From Arthrobacter_H rhombi (GTDB taxonomy: Bacteria > Actinomycetota > Actinomycetes > Actinomycetales > Micrococcaceae): a DNA stretch of 64,000 nucleotides. The notes beneath the pieces were generated by a model. That model did not search any database and was not told the DNA's origin. It saw only the letters and a list, made by a program, of their open reading frames with translations. The position numbers and the translations under genes were made by a program. The DNA lies in assembly GCF_039526245.1 (NCBI RefSeq), contig NZ_BAAAIV010000006.1:62001-126000 (forward strand). Direction: 5' to 3'. Position 1 is the stretch's first letter. The number at the start of each line of letters is the position of its first letter. Shown one piece after another: positions 24,351-33,471 of the stretch.

Positions 24351-27044
24351 ATGAAATCGCAGGAAATCGCCAGCCGGTGGATTGAGTTCTTCGCCGCCAA
24401 GGGCCATACCCCGGTGCCCAGCGCCTCGCTGGTCTCCAGCGATCCCTCCTTGCTGTTCACCGTGGCCGGCATGGTCCCGTTCATCCCGTACCTCACCGCG
24501 CGCGAAACCGCTCCCTACAGCCGTGCGGTCAGCGTCCAGAAGTGCATCCGCACCGCCGACATCGAAGAGGTCGGCAAGACGGTCCGCCACGGCACCTTCT
24601 TCCAGATGGCCGGGAACTTCTCCTTCGGCGACTACTTCAAGGCCGAGGCCATCACCTACGCCTGGGAGCTGCTCACCGGCTCCCTCGAGAACGGTGGATT
24701 CGGCCTGGATCCGGAACGGCTCTGGGTCACCGTCTACGAGGACGGCGACGAGCGCGACGACGAGGCCCGTCGGGTCTGGCGCGACGTCGTCGGCATCCCC
24801 GATGAACGGATTGTGGGCACCGGCAAGGAAGACAACTACTGGAGCACCGGCCAGCCCGGGCCCGGTGGCCCCTGCTCGGAGATCTACTACGATCGTGGTC
24901 CTGCCTACGGTCTCGAGGGTGGTCCCGCGGTGGACGAGACCCGTTTCATCGAGATCTGGAACCTCGTGTTCATGCAGTACCGCCTCTCCGCGGTCAGGTC
25001 CAAGACCGACTTCGACGTCGCGGGGGAGCTGCCGCAGAAGAACATCGACACCGGCCTGGGCCTGGAGCGGCTGGCGATGATCCTGCAGGGCGTGGAGAAC
25101 ATGTACGAGACGGACCAGGTCCGCCCCGTACTGGACCGTGCCGCGGAACTGGCAGGGCGTGAATACACCTCCACCGAGGACCCCGCCGACCCGAACCACA
25201 CCGACGATGTGCGCCTGCGCGTGGTCGGGGACCACATCCGTTCGGCCCTGATGCTCATCAGTGACGGGGTGTCCCCCTCCAACGAGGGCCGCGGCTACGT
25301 GCTGCGCCGGCTGATCCGCCGCGCCGTGCGCGCCATGCGCCTGCTCGGCGTCGAGGATCCGGTGCTTCCGGAGCTGCTGCCGGTCTCCCGGGACGCCATG
25401 AAGGGCGTCTACCCGGAGGTCGAGACCGACTTCGCCCGCATCTCGCGGATCGCCTACGCCGAGGAGCGCGCCTTCCTGCGCACCATCGCCAGCGGTACCG
25501 CACGCCTGGAACAGGCGGTGACCGCCTCCAAGGCTGCCGGCACCAACCTGTCCGGTGAAGAGGCCTTTGCCCTGCATGACACCTACGGATTCCCGATCGA
25601 CCTGACCCTGGAGATGGCCTCCGAGGCCGGTCTGGCCGTCGACGAGGCTGCCTTCAGGTCGTTGATGACCGAACAGCGCCAACGCGCCCAGAAGGACGCC
25701 AAGTCCAAGAAGGCAGGGCACGCCGATCTCACCGTCTTCTCGCAGTTGCACGGCGCCGGGGACACGATCTTCACCGGCTACGACGAACTGACCAGTGGAT
25801 CCAGCGTCCGCGGCATCGTCCGGGACGGGGAACTGGTCCGGTTCGCCGAACAGGGCCAGGAAGTCGAACTGGTGCTCAACGAAACACCGTTCTACGCCGA
25901 GGCAGGTGGCCAGGCCGCCGACGTCGGGCTGATCACCGGCGACGGATTCGTCGTCGAGGTCCTCGACGTCCAGGCCCCCGTCAAGGGTCTCTCGGTGCAT
26001 CGCGCCATCGTGCGCGAGGGGGAGCTGCCCGCGGACGCGCAGGTGACCGCCCGGGTGGACACCCAGCGTCGGCGCTCGGGCGAACAGGCCCACTCCGCGA
26101 CCCACCTGGTCCACGCGGCACTGCACCAGATCCTCGGCCCGGAGGCACTGCAGTCCGGGTCGTTCAACAAGGCCGGTTACCTGCGCTTTGACTTCAGCTG
26201 GACCGAGGCGCTCTCAGCTGCTGCCCGTTCCGAGGTCGAGGAGGTTGCCAACCTGGCCATCCGCAACGACTTCGGCGTCCAGACCACCGTGATGCCGTTG
26301 GCCGAGGCCAAGGACCTGGGGGCCATGAGCCTCTTCGGTGAAAAGTACGGCAACACGGTCCGCGTCGTGGAGATCGACGGAGCCTGGTCGCGTGAACTCT
26401 GCGGCGGCACCCACGTCGCCAACACCGCGCAGATCGGTACCCTGACGCTGCTCGGCGAGCAATCGGTGGGCTCCGGCAACCGGCGCGTCGAAGCCCTGGT
26501 GGGGATGGAGGCGTTCCGCCACGGCGCCGCAGAACGGGCACTGGTCAACGAACTCACCGACCTCTTCCGGGTGCCTTCCGGCGAGCTGACGGACCGGATC
26601 CATGCGACCCTCGGCAAGCTGAAGGCCGCCGAGAAGGAAATCGAGAAGCTGAGGGCCGAGCAGCGCCGTGCCCAGGCCGGCGCCCTGGTCTCGCAGGCAC
26701 GCGACGTCGCCGGGGTGAAGGTCCTGGCCCATGACGCCGGACCGGTATCCTCCGCGGATGACCTGCGGGCGCTGGCGCTGGATCTGCGGGCCCGGATGGG
26801 CTCCGAACCGGCAACTGTGGCGTTGACCGGCGTGTCCAACGACCGGCCGCTGGTCCTGGTCGCCACCAACGAGGCGGCACGTACCGCCGGCGTGAAGGCC
26901 GGGGCGCTGGTGCGCACCGCTGCGGGCATCCTCGGCGGTGGTGGCGGCGGCAAGGACGACGTCGCCCAAGGCGGAGGCTCCGACGTCTCCAAGACATCGG
27001 ACGCCCTGGCCGCCGTGGTCCGCCAGATCTCGGAGCGGTCCTGA
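24351..27044 (+). CDS. alaS: Alanyl-tRNA synthetase
   Basis: The 897-aa enzyme is full length. The class II catalytic core holds FFQMAGNFSFGDYFK, and GLGLERLAMILQG is motif 3. The editing domain that removes mischarged Ser and Gly has its zinc site in HSATHLVHAALH (about residue 581) and CGGTH (about 683). The C-Ala domain ends in a Gly-rich segment GGGGGGKDDVAQGGG. A good GAAGGGA precedes the ATG. The TGA stop overlaps a CTG that is the best available start for ruvX. Confidence 0.96.
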   Translation: MKSQEIASRWIEFFAAKGHTPVPSASLVSSDPSLLFTVAGMVPFIPYLTARETAPYSRAVSVQKCIRTADIEEVGKTVRHGTFFQMAGNFSFGDYFKAEAITYAWELLTGSLENGGFGLDPERLWVTVYEDGDERDDEARRVWRDVVGIPDERIVGTGKEDNYWSTGQPGPGGPCSEIYYDRGPAYGLEGGPAVDETRFIEIWNLVFMQYRLSAVRSKTDFDVAGELPQKNIDTGLGLERLAMILQGVENMYETDQVRPVLDRAAELAGREYTSTEDPADPNHTDDVRLRVVGDHIRSALMLISDGVSPSNEGRGYVLRRLIRRAVRAMRLLGVEDPVLPELLPVSRDAMKGVYPEVETDFARISRIAYAEERAFLRTIASGTARLEQAVTASKAAGTNLSGEEAFALHDTYGFPIDLTLEMASEAGLAVDEAAFRSLMTEQRQRAQKDAKSKKAGHADLTVFSQLHGAGDTIFTGYDELTSGSSVRGIVRDGELVRFAEQGQEVELVLNETPFYAEAGGQAADVGLITGDGFVVEVLDVQAPVKGLSVHRAIVREGELPADAQVTARVDTQRRRSGEQAHSATHLVHAALHQILGPEALQSGSFNKAGYLRFDFSWTEALSAAARSEVEEVANLAIRNDFGVQTTVMPLAEAKDLGAMSLFGEKYGNTVRVVEIDGAWSRELCGGTHVANTAQIGTLTLLGEQSVGSGNRRVEALVGMEAFRHGAAERALVNELTDLFRVPSGELTDRIHATLGKLKAAEKEIEKLRAEQRRAQAGALVSQARDVAGVKVLAHDAGPVSSADDLRALALDLRARMGSEPATVALTGVSNDRPLVLVATNEAARTAGVKAGALVRTAAGILGGGGGGKDDVAQGGGSDVSKTSDALAAVVRQISERS

Positions 27045-27568
27045 GCGTCCCGGACGTCGCGGGCTACCCGCGCGGCGTCAAGCTGGGCGTCGACGTGGGA
27101 ATGGCCCGCGTCGGGGTCGCACTCTGCGACCCCGACGGCGTCCTGGCCACGCCCCTGAAGACCCTGCGGCGGGACCTGAAGAAGAACAGCGACGTCCGCG
27201 ACCTGGCGCGCCTGGTCCGTGAGCACGCAGCCGTCCAGGTCTTCGTCGGCCTGCCGCGTGCCCTGAAGGGCCATGAGACCGGCTCGACCCAGATGGCCCG
27301 CGAGTACGCAGACCTGCTGGCTGGCGAGCTACGCGGCGAGTCCCCGGAGGTTCCCGTACGTCTGATCGACGAGCGTCTCACCACGGTTTCCGCCCACCGG
27401 TCGCTGCGTGAATCGGGACTCGACGGGCGCAAACACCGTCTGGTCGTGGACCAGGTTGCCGCGGCCGATATTCTGCAACAAGCCCTGGACATGCAAAAAT
27501 CACTACAGCGGGACGTCGGAGACGCCGTGGTGCATGGTGCACTGCCCGTGAGCACGGAACTTGACTGA
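27041..27568 (+). CDS. ruvX: RuvX/YqgF RNase H-like protein, non-standard CTG start proposed
   Basis: The family (pre-16S rRNA nuclease YqgF/RuvX) needs the N-terminal Asp in KLGVDVGMARVGVA, encoded at 27080-27121. The first ATG, GTG or TTG in this frame is the GTG at 27095, which would begin after that Asp. Upstream the frame is open through a CTG at 27041 whose bases overlap the alaS TGA stop (CTGA), with GGAG 5 nt before it. I therefore propose CTG initiation, giving 175 aa. Downstream motifs are normal: FVGLPRALKGHE, RLIDERLTTVSAHR and VDQVAAADILQ. An undetected sequencing error is the alternative. Confidence 0.75.
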   Translation: MSVPDVAGYPRGVKLGVDVGMARVGVALCDPDGVLATPLKTLRRDLKKNSDVRDLARLVREHAAVQVFVGLPRALKGHETGSTQMAREYADLLAGELRGESPEVPVRLIDERLTTVSAHRSLRESGLDGRKHRLVVDQVAAADILQQALDMQKSLQRDVGDAVVHGALPVSTELD

Positions 27569-27581
27569 AGGACATCACCTG

Positions 27582-29165
27582 ATGAACGAAAAGCATCCCG
27601 GAGGTGCCGGCGCCGAATCCGGCGACCCCCAGGAGAGCGTCGACGCGCCCCACGGGCACGCGCCGTTCCGCCGCCTTCGCTCCGGCCGACGCCGCGCCGA
27701 AGGCTCCGCCCCGCTGGACCCGCGCCCCCCTGAGGAAACACCGCCGGAGGACACGCCCCGCATTGCGGAGCCATCCGCCGGCGACGACGCGTCCCCGGAG
27801 CCTGCCGCCTCGGACGAGGCTCCGAAAGCGCCAGCGCCCATCGACCCCTTGGCCGACCTGCCGGACCGCACACACCACCACGCAGAAGTCCTGCAGGCAC
27901 ATCCCGTGGACAGCGAGGCCCCTCGGGGACCGGACAACACCACCGGGGCGGCCGCCGCAAGCATCGCGTCGGATTCCGGATCCGTGGCCGCCGGCCAGGG
28001 AGGCCAGCAGCAAGGTGCCGGAGGGACCGAAGACTCCGAGGATCCGGAGTCGACCACCGATTTCCTGCTCAAGGGCAAGCGGACGACTCCCGGGGTGCGC
28101 AAGCTCCGCCGCCGGCGCCGCAACATCGTCATGGCCATCATGATCGGGATCTTTGCCGTCATCCTGGCCGGCACCGTCCTGATCCTGCAGAACCTCCTGG
28201 GCATGTGGGCCCCCGAGGACTACCCGGGCCCCGGCGAAGGCAAGGTCAGCTTCACGGTGCAACCCGGATGGGGTCCCGCCCAGATAGGCGGGCATCTGGC
28301 CGACGAGGGCATCGTCTCCGACAAGCAGATCTTCATCGACTCCGTCCAGCAGGTGGATTCGAAGAACAAGACGATCCACCCCGGCAAATACGAACTCAAG
28401 TACAAGATGCGGGCCCTGGACGCCGCGAGCGTCCTGGTCGGGCAGGCTGCCGAGAAGGTCAACTACGTGGCCCTCAAGCAGAATGTGCGCACCACCGCCG
28501 TCTTCGATGAGATCAACAAGGCGACGGGCATCCCGGTGTCCGAACTGGAGGCGCTGAACAAGAAGCCCGAGCAATTCGGGCTCAAGGCCCCCGTCAGCAA
28601 CCTCGAGGGCTTCCTGCACCCCGGTGAATACCGGTTCCCGCTGAAGGCCAGTGCCAAGGACATCCTGCAGCAGATGGTCGATGCGACCGAGAAGGAACTC
28701 ACCAGCCAGGGGGTGACCGATCCCGCGGAGCAGTACAAGATGCTCAAGATCGCCAGCATCCTGCAGGCCGAGGCCAATCCGAAGGACTACAAGACGGTCT
28801 CCGGTGCGCTGGACAACCGGTTGAAGCCCGACAACACCGAAACGGGCGGATACCTCCAGGTCGACTCCAGCGTCATCTACGGTCTCGGCCAGTATTCGCT
28901 GCAGTTCACCAAGGAGGAGAAGGCAGACAAGGGCAACAAGTACAACACCTACGCCCACACCGGTCTGCCGCCGACCCCCATCGGTTCGCCGGCGGACCAG
29001 GCGATCGAAGCGGCGATCCACCCGGAGAAGAACGACTACTACTACTGGGTGACGGTCAACACCAAGACCGGTGAGACGAAGTTCGCCAAGACCTACGAGC
29101 AGCACAAGGTCTACCAGCAGGAGTTCCGCGACTGGTGCGATGCCAACCAGAAGGTCTGCAAGTGA
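27582..29165 (+). CDS. mltG: Endolytic murein transglycosylase MltG
   Basis: The product is 527 aa. A long cytoplasmic region (about 180 residues, Pro/Glu/Ala-rich, disordered) precedes one transmembrane helix (IVMAIMIGIFAVILAGTVLI). The extracellular YceG domain has a LysM-like part (FTVQPGWGPAQIGGHLADEG) and the catalytic segment IASILQAEA with the active Glu, then LQVDSSVIYGLG and TGLPPTPIGSP. It cuts nascent glycan strands and sets their length. The ATG at 27582 has AAGGA upstream; a TTG at 27561 overlaps ruvX and is less likely. The stop overlaps the aroE start (GTGA). Confidence 0.92.
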   Translation: MNEKHPGGAGAESGDPQESVDAPHGHAPFRRLRSGRRRAEGSAPLDPRPPEETPPEDTPRIAEPSAGDDASPEPAASDEAPKAPAPIDPLADLPDRTHHHAEVLQAHPVDSEAPRGPDNTTGAAAASIASDSGSVAAGQGGQQQGAGGTEDSEDPESTTDFLLKGKRTTPGVRKLRRRRRNIVMAIMIGIFAVILAGTVLILQNLLGMWAPEDYPGPGEGKVSFTVQPGWGPAQIGGHLADEGIVSDKQIFIDSVQQVDSKNKTIHPGKYELKYKMRALDAASVLVGQAAEKVNYVALKQNVRTTAVFDEINKATGIPVSELEALNKKPEQFGLKAPVSNLEGFLHPGEYRFPLKASAKDILQQMVDATEKELTSQGVTDPAEQYKMLKIASILQAEANPKDYKTVSGALDNRLKPDNTETGGYLQVDSSVIYGLGQYSLQFTKEEKADKGNKYNTYAHTGLPPTPIGSPADQAIEAAIHPEKNDYYYWVTVNTKTGETKFAKTYEQHKVYQQEFRDWCDANQKVCK

Positions 29166-30028
29166 CCGTCCCCGGTCGCGCTGCTGTCTTCGGGCAACCG
29201 ATCAGCCACTCCAAATCCCCGGCGCTGCACCGGGCCGCCTACGCCGAACTCGGCGTGGACATCGACTACGGCGCCGTGGACGCAGGCGTCGCCGAAGCAG
29301 GGCGCCTGGCGTCGATGCTGCGCGCGGAGCCGGGCTGGCGTGGGGCCTCGGTGACGATGCCGCTGAAGCAGGCCATGGTTCCGCACATGGACGGCGTCTC
29401 CGATCTGGTGCGCCGCCTGGGCGTGCTGAACACCATCGTCGTCTCCGGAACCCCGGGTTCGCTCCACCTGCAAGGGGAGAACACCGACGTCGAGGGGATC
29501 GTCCGCGCCTTGGCTGATGCTGGGGCCACCCGGCTGGAGCGGGTCGCCGTGCTCGGTGCCGGCGGTACGGCCAGCGCGGCGACGGCCGCCCTGCAGGCCC
29601 TCGGTGCCAGTGAGCTGGACTTCATCGTGCGCAATCCAGACCGCGCGGCCACGGTCATCGACCTGGCCACCGGATGGGGCTGCACCGCGCAGGCCATCGA
29701 TGCCGCAGCCGCCTCCGCGCGGATCGGCGGATACGACGCCGTCATCTCCACGCTCCCACCCCATGCCGCCGATGGACTGGCCCCCCTGCTGGGCCTGGAA
29801 TCCTTGCGCGAGGGCACCCCACTGCTGGACGTGGCCTACGACCCGTGGCCCAGCGCCCTGGGCTCCGCCTGGTCGGCCGCCGGCGGGTCGGTGGTCGGCG
29901 GACTGACCATGTTGTTGCATCAGGCCGTGGAACAAGTACGTCTGTTCACCGGCATCACCGGGGCGGATTGGCCCCAAGTCACAAATGTGATGTGTGACGC
30001 AGTAGGGCTTCCCCACCCAATCCGTTGA
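29162..30028 (+). CDS. aroE: Shikimate dehydrogenase
   Basis: The 288-aa product reduces 3-dehydroshikimate with NADPH. The substrate site is FGQPISHSKSPALH. The catalytic Lys is in VTMPLKQAM and the Asp in GENTDVEG. The nucleotide-binding loop is VLGAGGTASAA. The C-terminal GGLTMLLHQAVEQVRLFTG is typical. The GTG start overlaps the mltG stop. It is followed by aroC after 26 bases, so four shikimate-pathway genes lie together. Confidence 0.94.
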   Translation: MTVPGRAAVFGQPISHSKSPALHRAAYAELGVDIDYGAVDAGVAEAGRLASMLRAEPGWRGASVTMPLKQAMVPHMDGVSDLVRRLGVLNTIVVSGTPGSLHLQGENTDVEGIVRALADAGATRLERVAVLGAGGTASAATAALQALGASELDFIVRNPDRAATVIDLATGWGCTAQAIDAAAASARIGGYDAVISTLPPHAADGLAPLLGLESLREGTPLLDVAYDPWPSALGSAWSAAGGSVVGGLTMLLHQAVEQVRLFTGITGADWPQVTNVMCDAVGLPHPIR

Positions 30029-30054
30029 CCCTTGGGCATGGCAGTATGGACTTC

Positions 30055-31254
30055 ATGTTGCGTTGGTTGACGGCGGGCGAATCTCACGGCCCCGCACTCG
30101 TTGGAATCCTGGAGGGCCTGCCCGCGGGCGTGCCCCTGACCACCACCGATGTCCAGGATGCGCTGGCCAGACGCCGGCTGGGCTACGGCCGCGGTGCCCG
30201 CATGAAGTTCGAAAAGGACCAGGTCACGTTCGTCGGTGGAGTCCGCCACGGGCTGACCCAGGGCGGCCCCGTCGCCATCCAGGTTGCGAACACCGAATGG
30301 CCCAAGTGGGAAAAGGTCATGAACCCGGACCCCGTTGATCCGGCCGAACTCGAGTCGATGGCCCGCAATGCGCCGCTGACCCGGCCGCGTCCAGGGCACG
30401 CGGACTTCACCGGCATGCAGAAGTACGGCTTCGACGACGCCCGCCCGGTCCTGGAACGGGCCAGTGCCCGCGAGACCGCCGCCCGGGTTGCCCTGGGCAC
30501 CGCAGCCGCACGCTTCCTCGCCGGTCTGGGCATCGAACTGGTCAGCCACACCGTCGCCGTCGGTTCCGTGTCGGTGCCCGAGGGTGCCGCGCTGCCGATT
30601 CCCTCCGACGTCGTGGCCCTGGACGCTGACCCGTTGCGCTGCTTCGACCGCGATACCTCCGACGCCATGGTTTCCGAGGTCGACGCCGCCCACAAGGACG
30701 GCGAGACGCTCGGCGGCATCGTGGAGGTCATCGCCTACAACCTGCCCTCGGGCCTGGGGTCCTACGTGCATTGGGACCGTCGTCTGGACGGCCGGCTGGC
30801 CGCCGCGCTCATGGGCATCCAGGCCATCAAGGGCGTGGAGGTCGGTGACGGCTTCCTCACCGCCACCCGCCGGGGTTCGGCGGCACACGATGAGATCATC
30901 CGCGGCGAAGACGGCACGATCCGCCGTGCCTCGAACCGGGCCGGCGGCATCGAAGGCGGCATGAGCATCGGTGATCCGTTGCGGGTGCGCGCCGCCATGA
31001 AGCCGATTGCCACCGTTCCGCGCGCCTTGCGCACCATCGACGTCGCCACCGGCGAATCGACCACCGCCCACCACCAGCGTTCCGACGTCTGCGCCGTCCC
31101 GGCGGCAGGGGTCGTCGCCGAGGCGATGGTCGCCCTGGTCCTCGCCGAAGCCGTCACCGAGAAGTTCGGTGGCGACTCCCTGGCGGAGACCCGGCGGAAC
31201 CTGGAGGCCTACCTGGCAGCCATCCCCGCGGAGCTGGGCACGGGCCGCCCCTGA
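30055..31254 (+). CDS. aroC: Chorismate synthase
   Basis: The 399-aa FMN-dependent enzyme makes the last step to chorismate. The signatures are present: MLRWLTAGESHGP at the start, RRLGYGRGARMKFEKD, RPRPGHADFTGMQKYGF, SARETAARVALG, and GGIEGGMSIGDPLRVR. The ATG at 30055 gives the family N-terminus; in-frame ATG 30046 is an alternative. The TGA stop shares one base with the aroK ATG. Confidence 0.95.
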   Translation: MLRWLTAGESHGPALVGILEGLPAGVPLTTTDVQDALARRRLGYGRGARMKFEKDQVTFVGGVRHGLTQGGPVAIQVANTEWPKWEKVMNPDPVDPAELESMARNAPLTRPRPGHADFTGMQKYGFDDARPVLERASARETAARVALGTAAARFLAGLGIELVSHTVAVGSVSVPEGAALPIPSDVVALDADPLRCFDRDTSDAMVSEVDAAHKDGETLGGIVEVIAYNLPSGLGSYVHWDRRLDGRLAAALMGIQAIKGVEVGDGFLTATRRGSAAHDEIIRGEDGTIRRASNRAGGIEGGMSIGDPLRVRAAMKPIATVPRALRTIDVATGESTTAHHQRSDVCAVPAAGVVAEAMVALVLAEAVTEKFGGDSLAETRRNLEAYLAAIPAELGTGRP

Positions 31255-31787
31255 TGTCTGCAGACATCTTCCTGATCGGCCCCATGGCCACCGGCAAATC
31301 CGTGGTGGGCCGCCAACTGGCGGCCCGGCTCGGCGTCGGCTTCATCGACACCGACGCCGAGGTGACGTCGGTGCATGGAAGCATTGCCGACATCTTCGCC
31401 GCCGGGGGTGAGCCCGCGTTCCGGGCGCTGGAGACTGCAGCCCTGCGGTCCGCAGCCGAGCGTCCGGAACCGGCGGTCATCGCCACCGGGGGAGGGGCGG
31501 TGCTGAGCGAGGAGAACCGCGGGATCCTCGGCGACGGCTACACCGTCTATCTGGAAACCGACCTGGAGACCGTGCGGACCCGCATCGCCGGCGTCCCGGG
31601 ACGGCCCCTGCTGGAGGGCAACCCGCTGGACCGCTGGGTCCAGATCTTCGCGGCCCGCGAGGCCCACTACCGCTCGTGCGCCACCGTCATCGTCGACGCC
31701 CGCACCGGCACCGTGGCCGAACTGGCAGAGAACATCCTCGGCGCCTACCGGCGTCGTGCATCAACCACTGGAGGCATCACCACATGA
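31254..31787 (+). CDS. aroK: Shikimate kinase
   Basis: The 177-aa kinase has a P-loop GPMATGKSVVG, FIDTDAEV (substrate- and Mg-binding acidic pair), IATGGGAVLSEENR, and the lid region VPGRPLLEGNP. It phosphorylates shikimate with ATP. It is coupled on both sides: the start shares a base with the aroC stop and the stop overlaps the aroB start (ATGA). Confidence 0.94.
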   Translation: MSADIFLIGPMATGKSVVGRQLAARLGVGFIDTDAEVTSVHGSIADIFAAGGEPAFRALETAALRSAAERPEPAVIATGGGAVLSEENRGILGDGYTVYLETDLETVRTRIAGVPGRPLLEGNPLDRWVQIFAAREAHYRSCATVIVDARTGTVAELAENILGAYRRRASTTGGITT

Positions 31788-32875
31788 GCAGCGCTTCAAC
31801 CCGTATCGCCATCACGGGTTCGGCCCCCGAGCAGAACTACGACGTCGTGATCGGCGAGGGCCTGCTGGGGGAGATGCCGACCCTGCTCGGGGAACGCGTC
31901 CGCAAGGTCCTGATCATCCACCCGCGCGCCCTGCGCAGCACCGGTGACACCGTGAAGTCAGACCTCGAGGCCGCCGGCTTCACCGCCATGACCGCCGAGA
32001 TCCCGGACGCCGAAGAGGGCAAGCACATCGAGGTCGCCTCCTTCTGCTGGAAGGTCCTGGGCCAGAACGACTTCACCCGCTCGGACGCCATCGTCGCCGT
32101 GGGCGGCGGCGCCGTGACCGACCTGGCCGGCTTCGTGGCAGCCACCTGGCTGCGCGGGGTCAAGGTCATCCACGTCCCCACCAGTCTGCTGGGCATGGTG
32201 GACGCTGCTGTCGGTGGCAAGACGGGCATCAACACGGCCGAGGGCAAGAACCTGGTGGGCTCCTTCCACCCGCCGGCCGGTGTGCTCGTGGACCTCGACG
32301 CCCTGGCGACGTTGCCCCCGAACGAGCTGGTCACCGGGCTGGCCGAAGCCGTCAAATGCGGTTTCATCGCCGACCCGCGGATCCTGGAGATCATCGAGGC
32401 CGACCCGCAGGCGGCGTCCACCGCGCGCACCCCGGAACTGCGGGAGATCATCGAGCGCTCCATCGCCGTGAAGGCCGGCATCGTCTCGGCGGACCTGCGC
32501 GAATCCGGGCAGCGCGAATTCCTGAACTACGGCCACACCCTGGCCCACTCGATCGAACTGGCCGAGCGCTACCAGATGCGCCACGGGGCTGCGGTGTCCA
32601 TCGGCCTGGTCTTCGCCGCCGAGCTGGCCCGCTCCATGGGGCGGATCACCGACGAACTCGCCGACCGCCACCGCAACATCCTCGCGTCACTCGGCCTGCC
32701 GGTGACCTATCGCCGGGACCGCTGGTCGGCCCTGCTCGATGGGATGCGCCGGGACAAGAAGGCCCGCGGCGACCTGCTGCGCTTCGTGGTCCTGGACGAC
32801 CTGGCCAAGCCCGGCATGCTGGAGGTCCCCGATACCTCGCTGCTCTTCGCCGCCTACCAGGAGATCGCCGAATGA
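31784..32875 (+). CDS. aroB: 3-Dehydroquinate synthase
   Basis: The 363-aa NAD- and zinc-dependent enzyme carries VAVGGGAVTDLAGFVAATW, PTSLLGMVDAAVGGKTGIN and the metal site LNYGHTLAHSIEL. It closes the DAHP carbocycle. The start overlaps the aroK stop by 4 bases, and its own stop overlaps the following TPR gene (ATGA). No aroQ or aroA is in the cluster within this window. Confidence 0.95.
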   Translation: MSSASTRIAITGSAPEQNYDVVIGEGLLGEMPTLLGERVRKVLIIHPRALRSTGDTVKSDLEAAGFTAMTAEIPDAEEGKHIEVASFCWKVLGQNDFTRSDAIVAVGGGAVTDLAGFVAATWLRGVKVIHVPTSLLGMVDAAVGGKTGINTAEGKNLVGSFHPPAGVLVDLDALATLPPNELVTGLAEAVKCGFIADPRILEIIEADPQAASTARTPELREIIERSIAVKAGIVSADLRESGQREFLNYGHTLAHSIELAERYQMRHGAAVSIGLVFAAELARSMGRITDELADRHRNILASLGLPVTYRRDRWSALLDGMRRDKKARGDLLRFVVLDDLAKPGMLEVPDTSLLFAAYQEIAE

Positions 32876-33375
32876 ACACGCCCACCGACTGGATCCCCAC
32901 CGGCATCCCCGGTCTGTCCATCGACCCGGACACGCTGGTCGCCCAGGTCGTCGACGACGACGCGGCACAGGAGGCCTTCGCCTCGGCAAACCCCGTCGAG
33001 CAGGTCATGATCCATGTGGCCCGCGGCGACGTCGCGGCGGCGGCCGAACTGGTCACCGAGACCCGCCTGGTGGATCCGCAGAACTTCCCGCTGCGCGTGG
33101 TCGATGCCGACGTCGTGCGTGCCAGCGGCGACCCGGAGCGCGCCATCAAGCGCCTGCGCAACCTCCTGGACGAGTTCAAGGACACCGCCCATGAGGCGGT
33201 CCTGCAGCAGCAGCTGGGCGTCCTCTATTTCGCGGTCAGCGACTACCACGCCGCCGCGACCCGCTTCCGGCGGGCCCTGGACTTGCGCACCGCCGCCGGA
33301 GACGAGTCCTTCCGCATCGAGATCTCCAGCCGCTCGCTCGCGGTGGCGCAGGCCAGGGCCACCGCCGTGCGCTAG
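32872..33375 (+). CDS. Tetratricopeptide-repeat-like protein in the aro cluster
   Basis: This is a 167-aa soluble protein. From residue 45 on it forms paired helices of TPR type (VARGDVAAAAELVTETRLVD, SGDPERAIKRLRNLLDEF, LGVLYFAVSDYHAAATRFRR). No enzyme motif or signal peptide is seen. The 4-base overlap with aroB implies co-translation; proteins like this follow aroB in related actinobacteria, but the role is unknown. Its TAG stop forms the first part of a TAGAAT hexamer. Confidence 0.75.
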   Translation: MNTPTDWIPTGIPGLSIDPDTLVAQVVDDDAAQEAFASANPVEQVMIHVARGDVAAAAELVTETRLVDPQNFPLRVVDADVVRASGDPERAIKRLRNLLDEFKDTAHEAVLQQQLGVLYFAVSDYHAAATRFRRALDLRTAAGDESFRIEISSRSLAVAQARATAVR

Positions 33376-33378
33376 AAT
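33373..33378 (+). promoter_or_regulatory. Possible -10 (TAGAAT) for efp-nusB
   Basis: GCTAGAAT starts in the TAG stop of the TPR gene and would give a leader of about 87 nt to efp. A six-T run (33387-33392) follows directly. No -35 is seen. Confidence 0.4.
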
Positions 33379-33471
33379 GGCTATGGTTTTTTGACAATTG
33401 CGACCTGGACCGCCGCACCGTGCCATGGCGCGGTGACGGGCCCGGACCGGGACTGAACAGAGAGAGTACCC

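Noticed and set aside
30025..30050. TTGACC and TATGGA just before aroC, considered as a promoter.
   Set aside because: The spacing is only 14 bp and the second hexamer does not fit TANNNT. Co-transcription from aroE is simpler.
33391..33396. A perfect -35 hexamer TTGACA upstream of efp.
   Set aside because: No TANNNT-like -10 lies 15-20 bp downstream, and the sequence that follows is G+C-rich. The TAGAAT at 33373 is a better promoter candidate.
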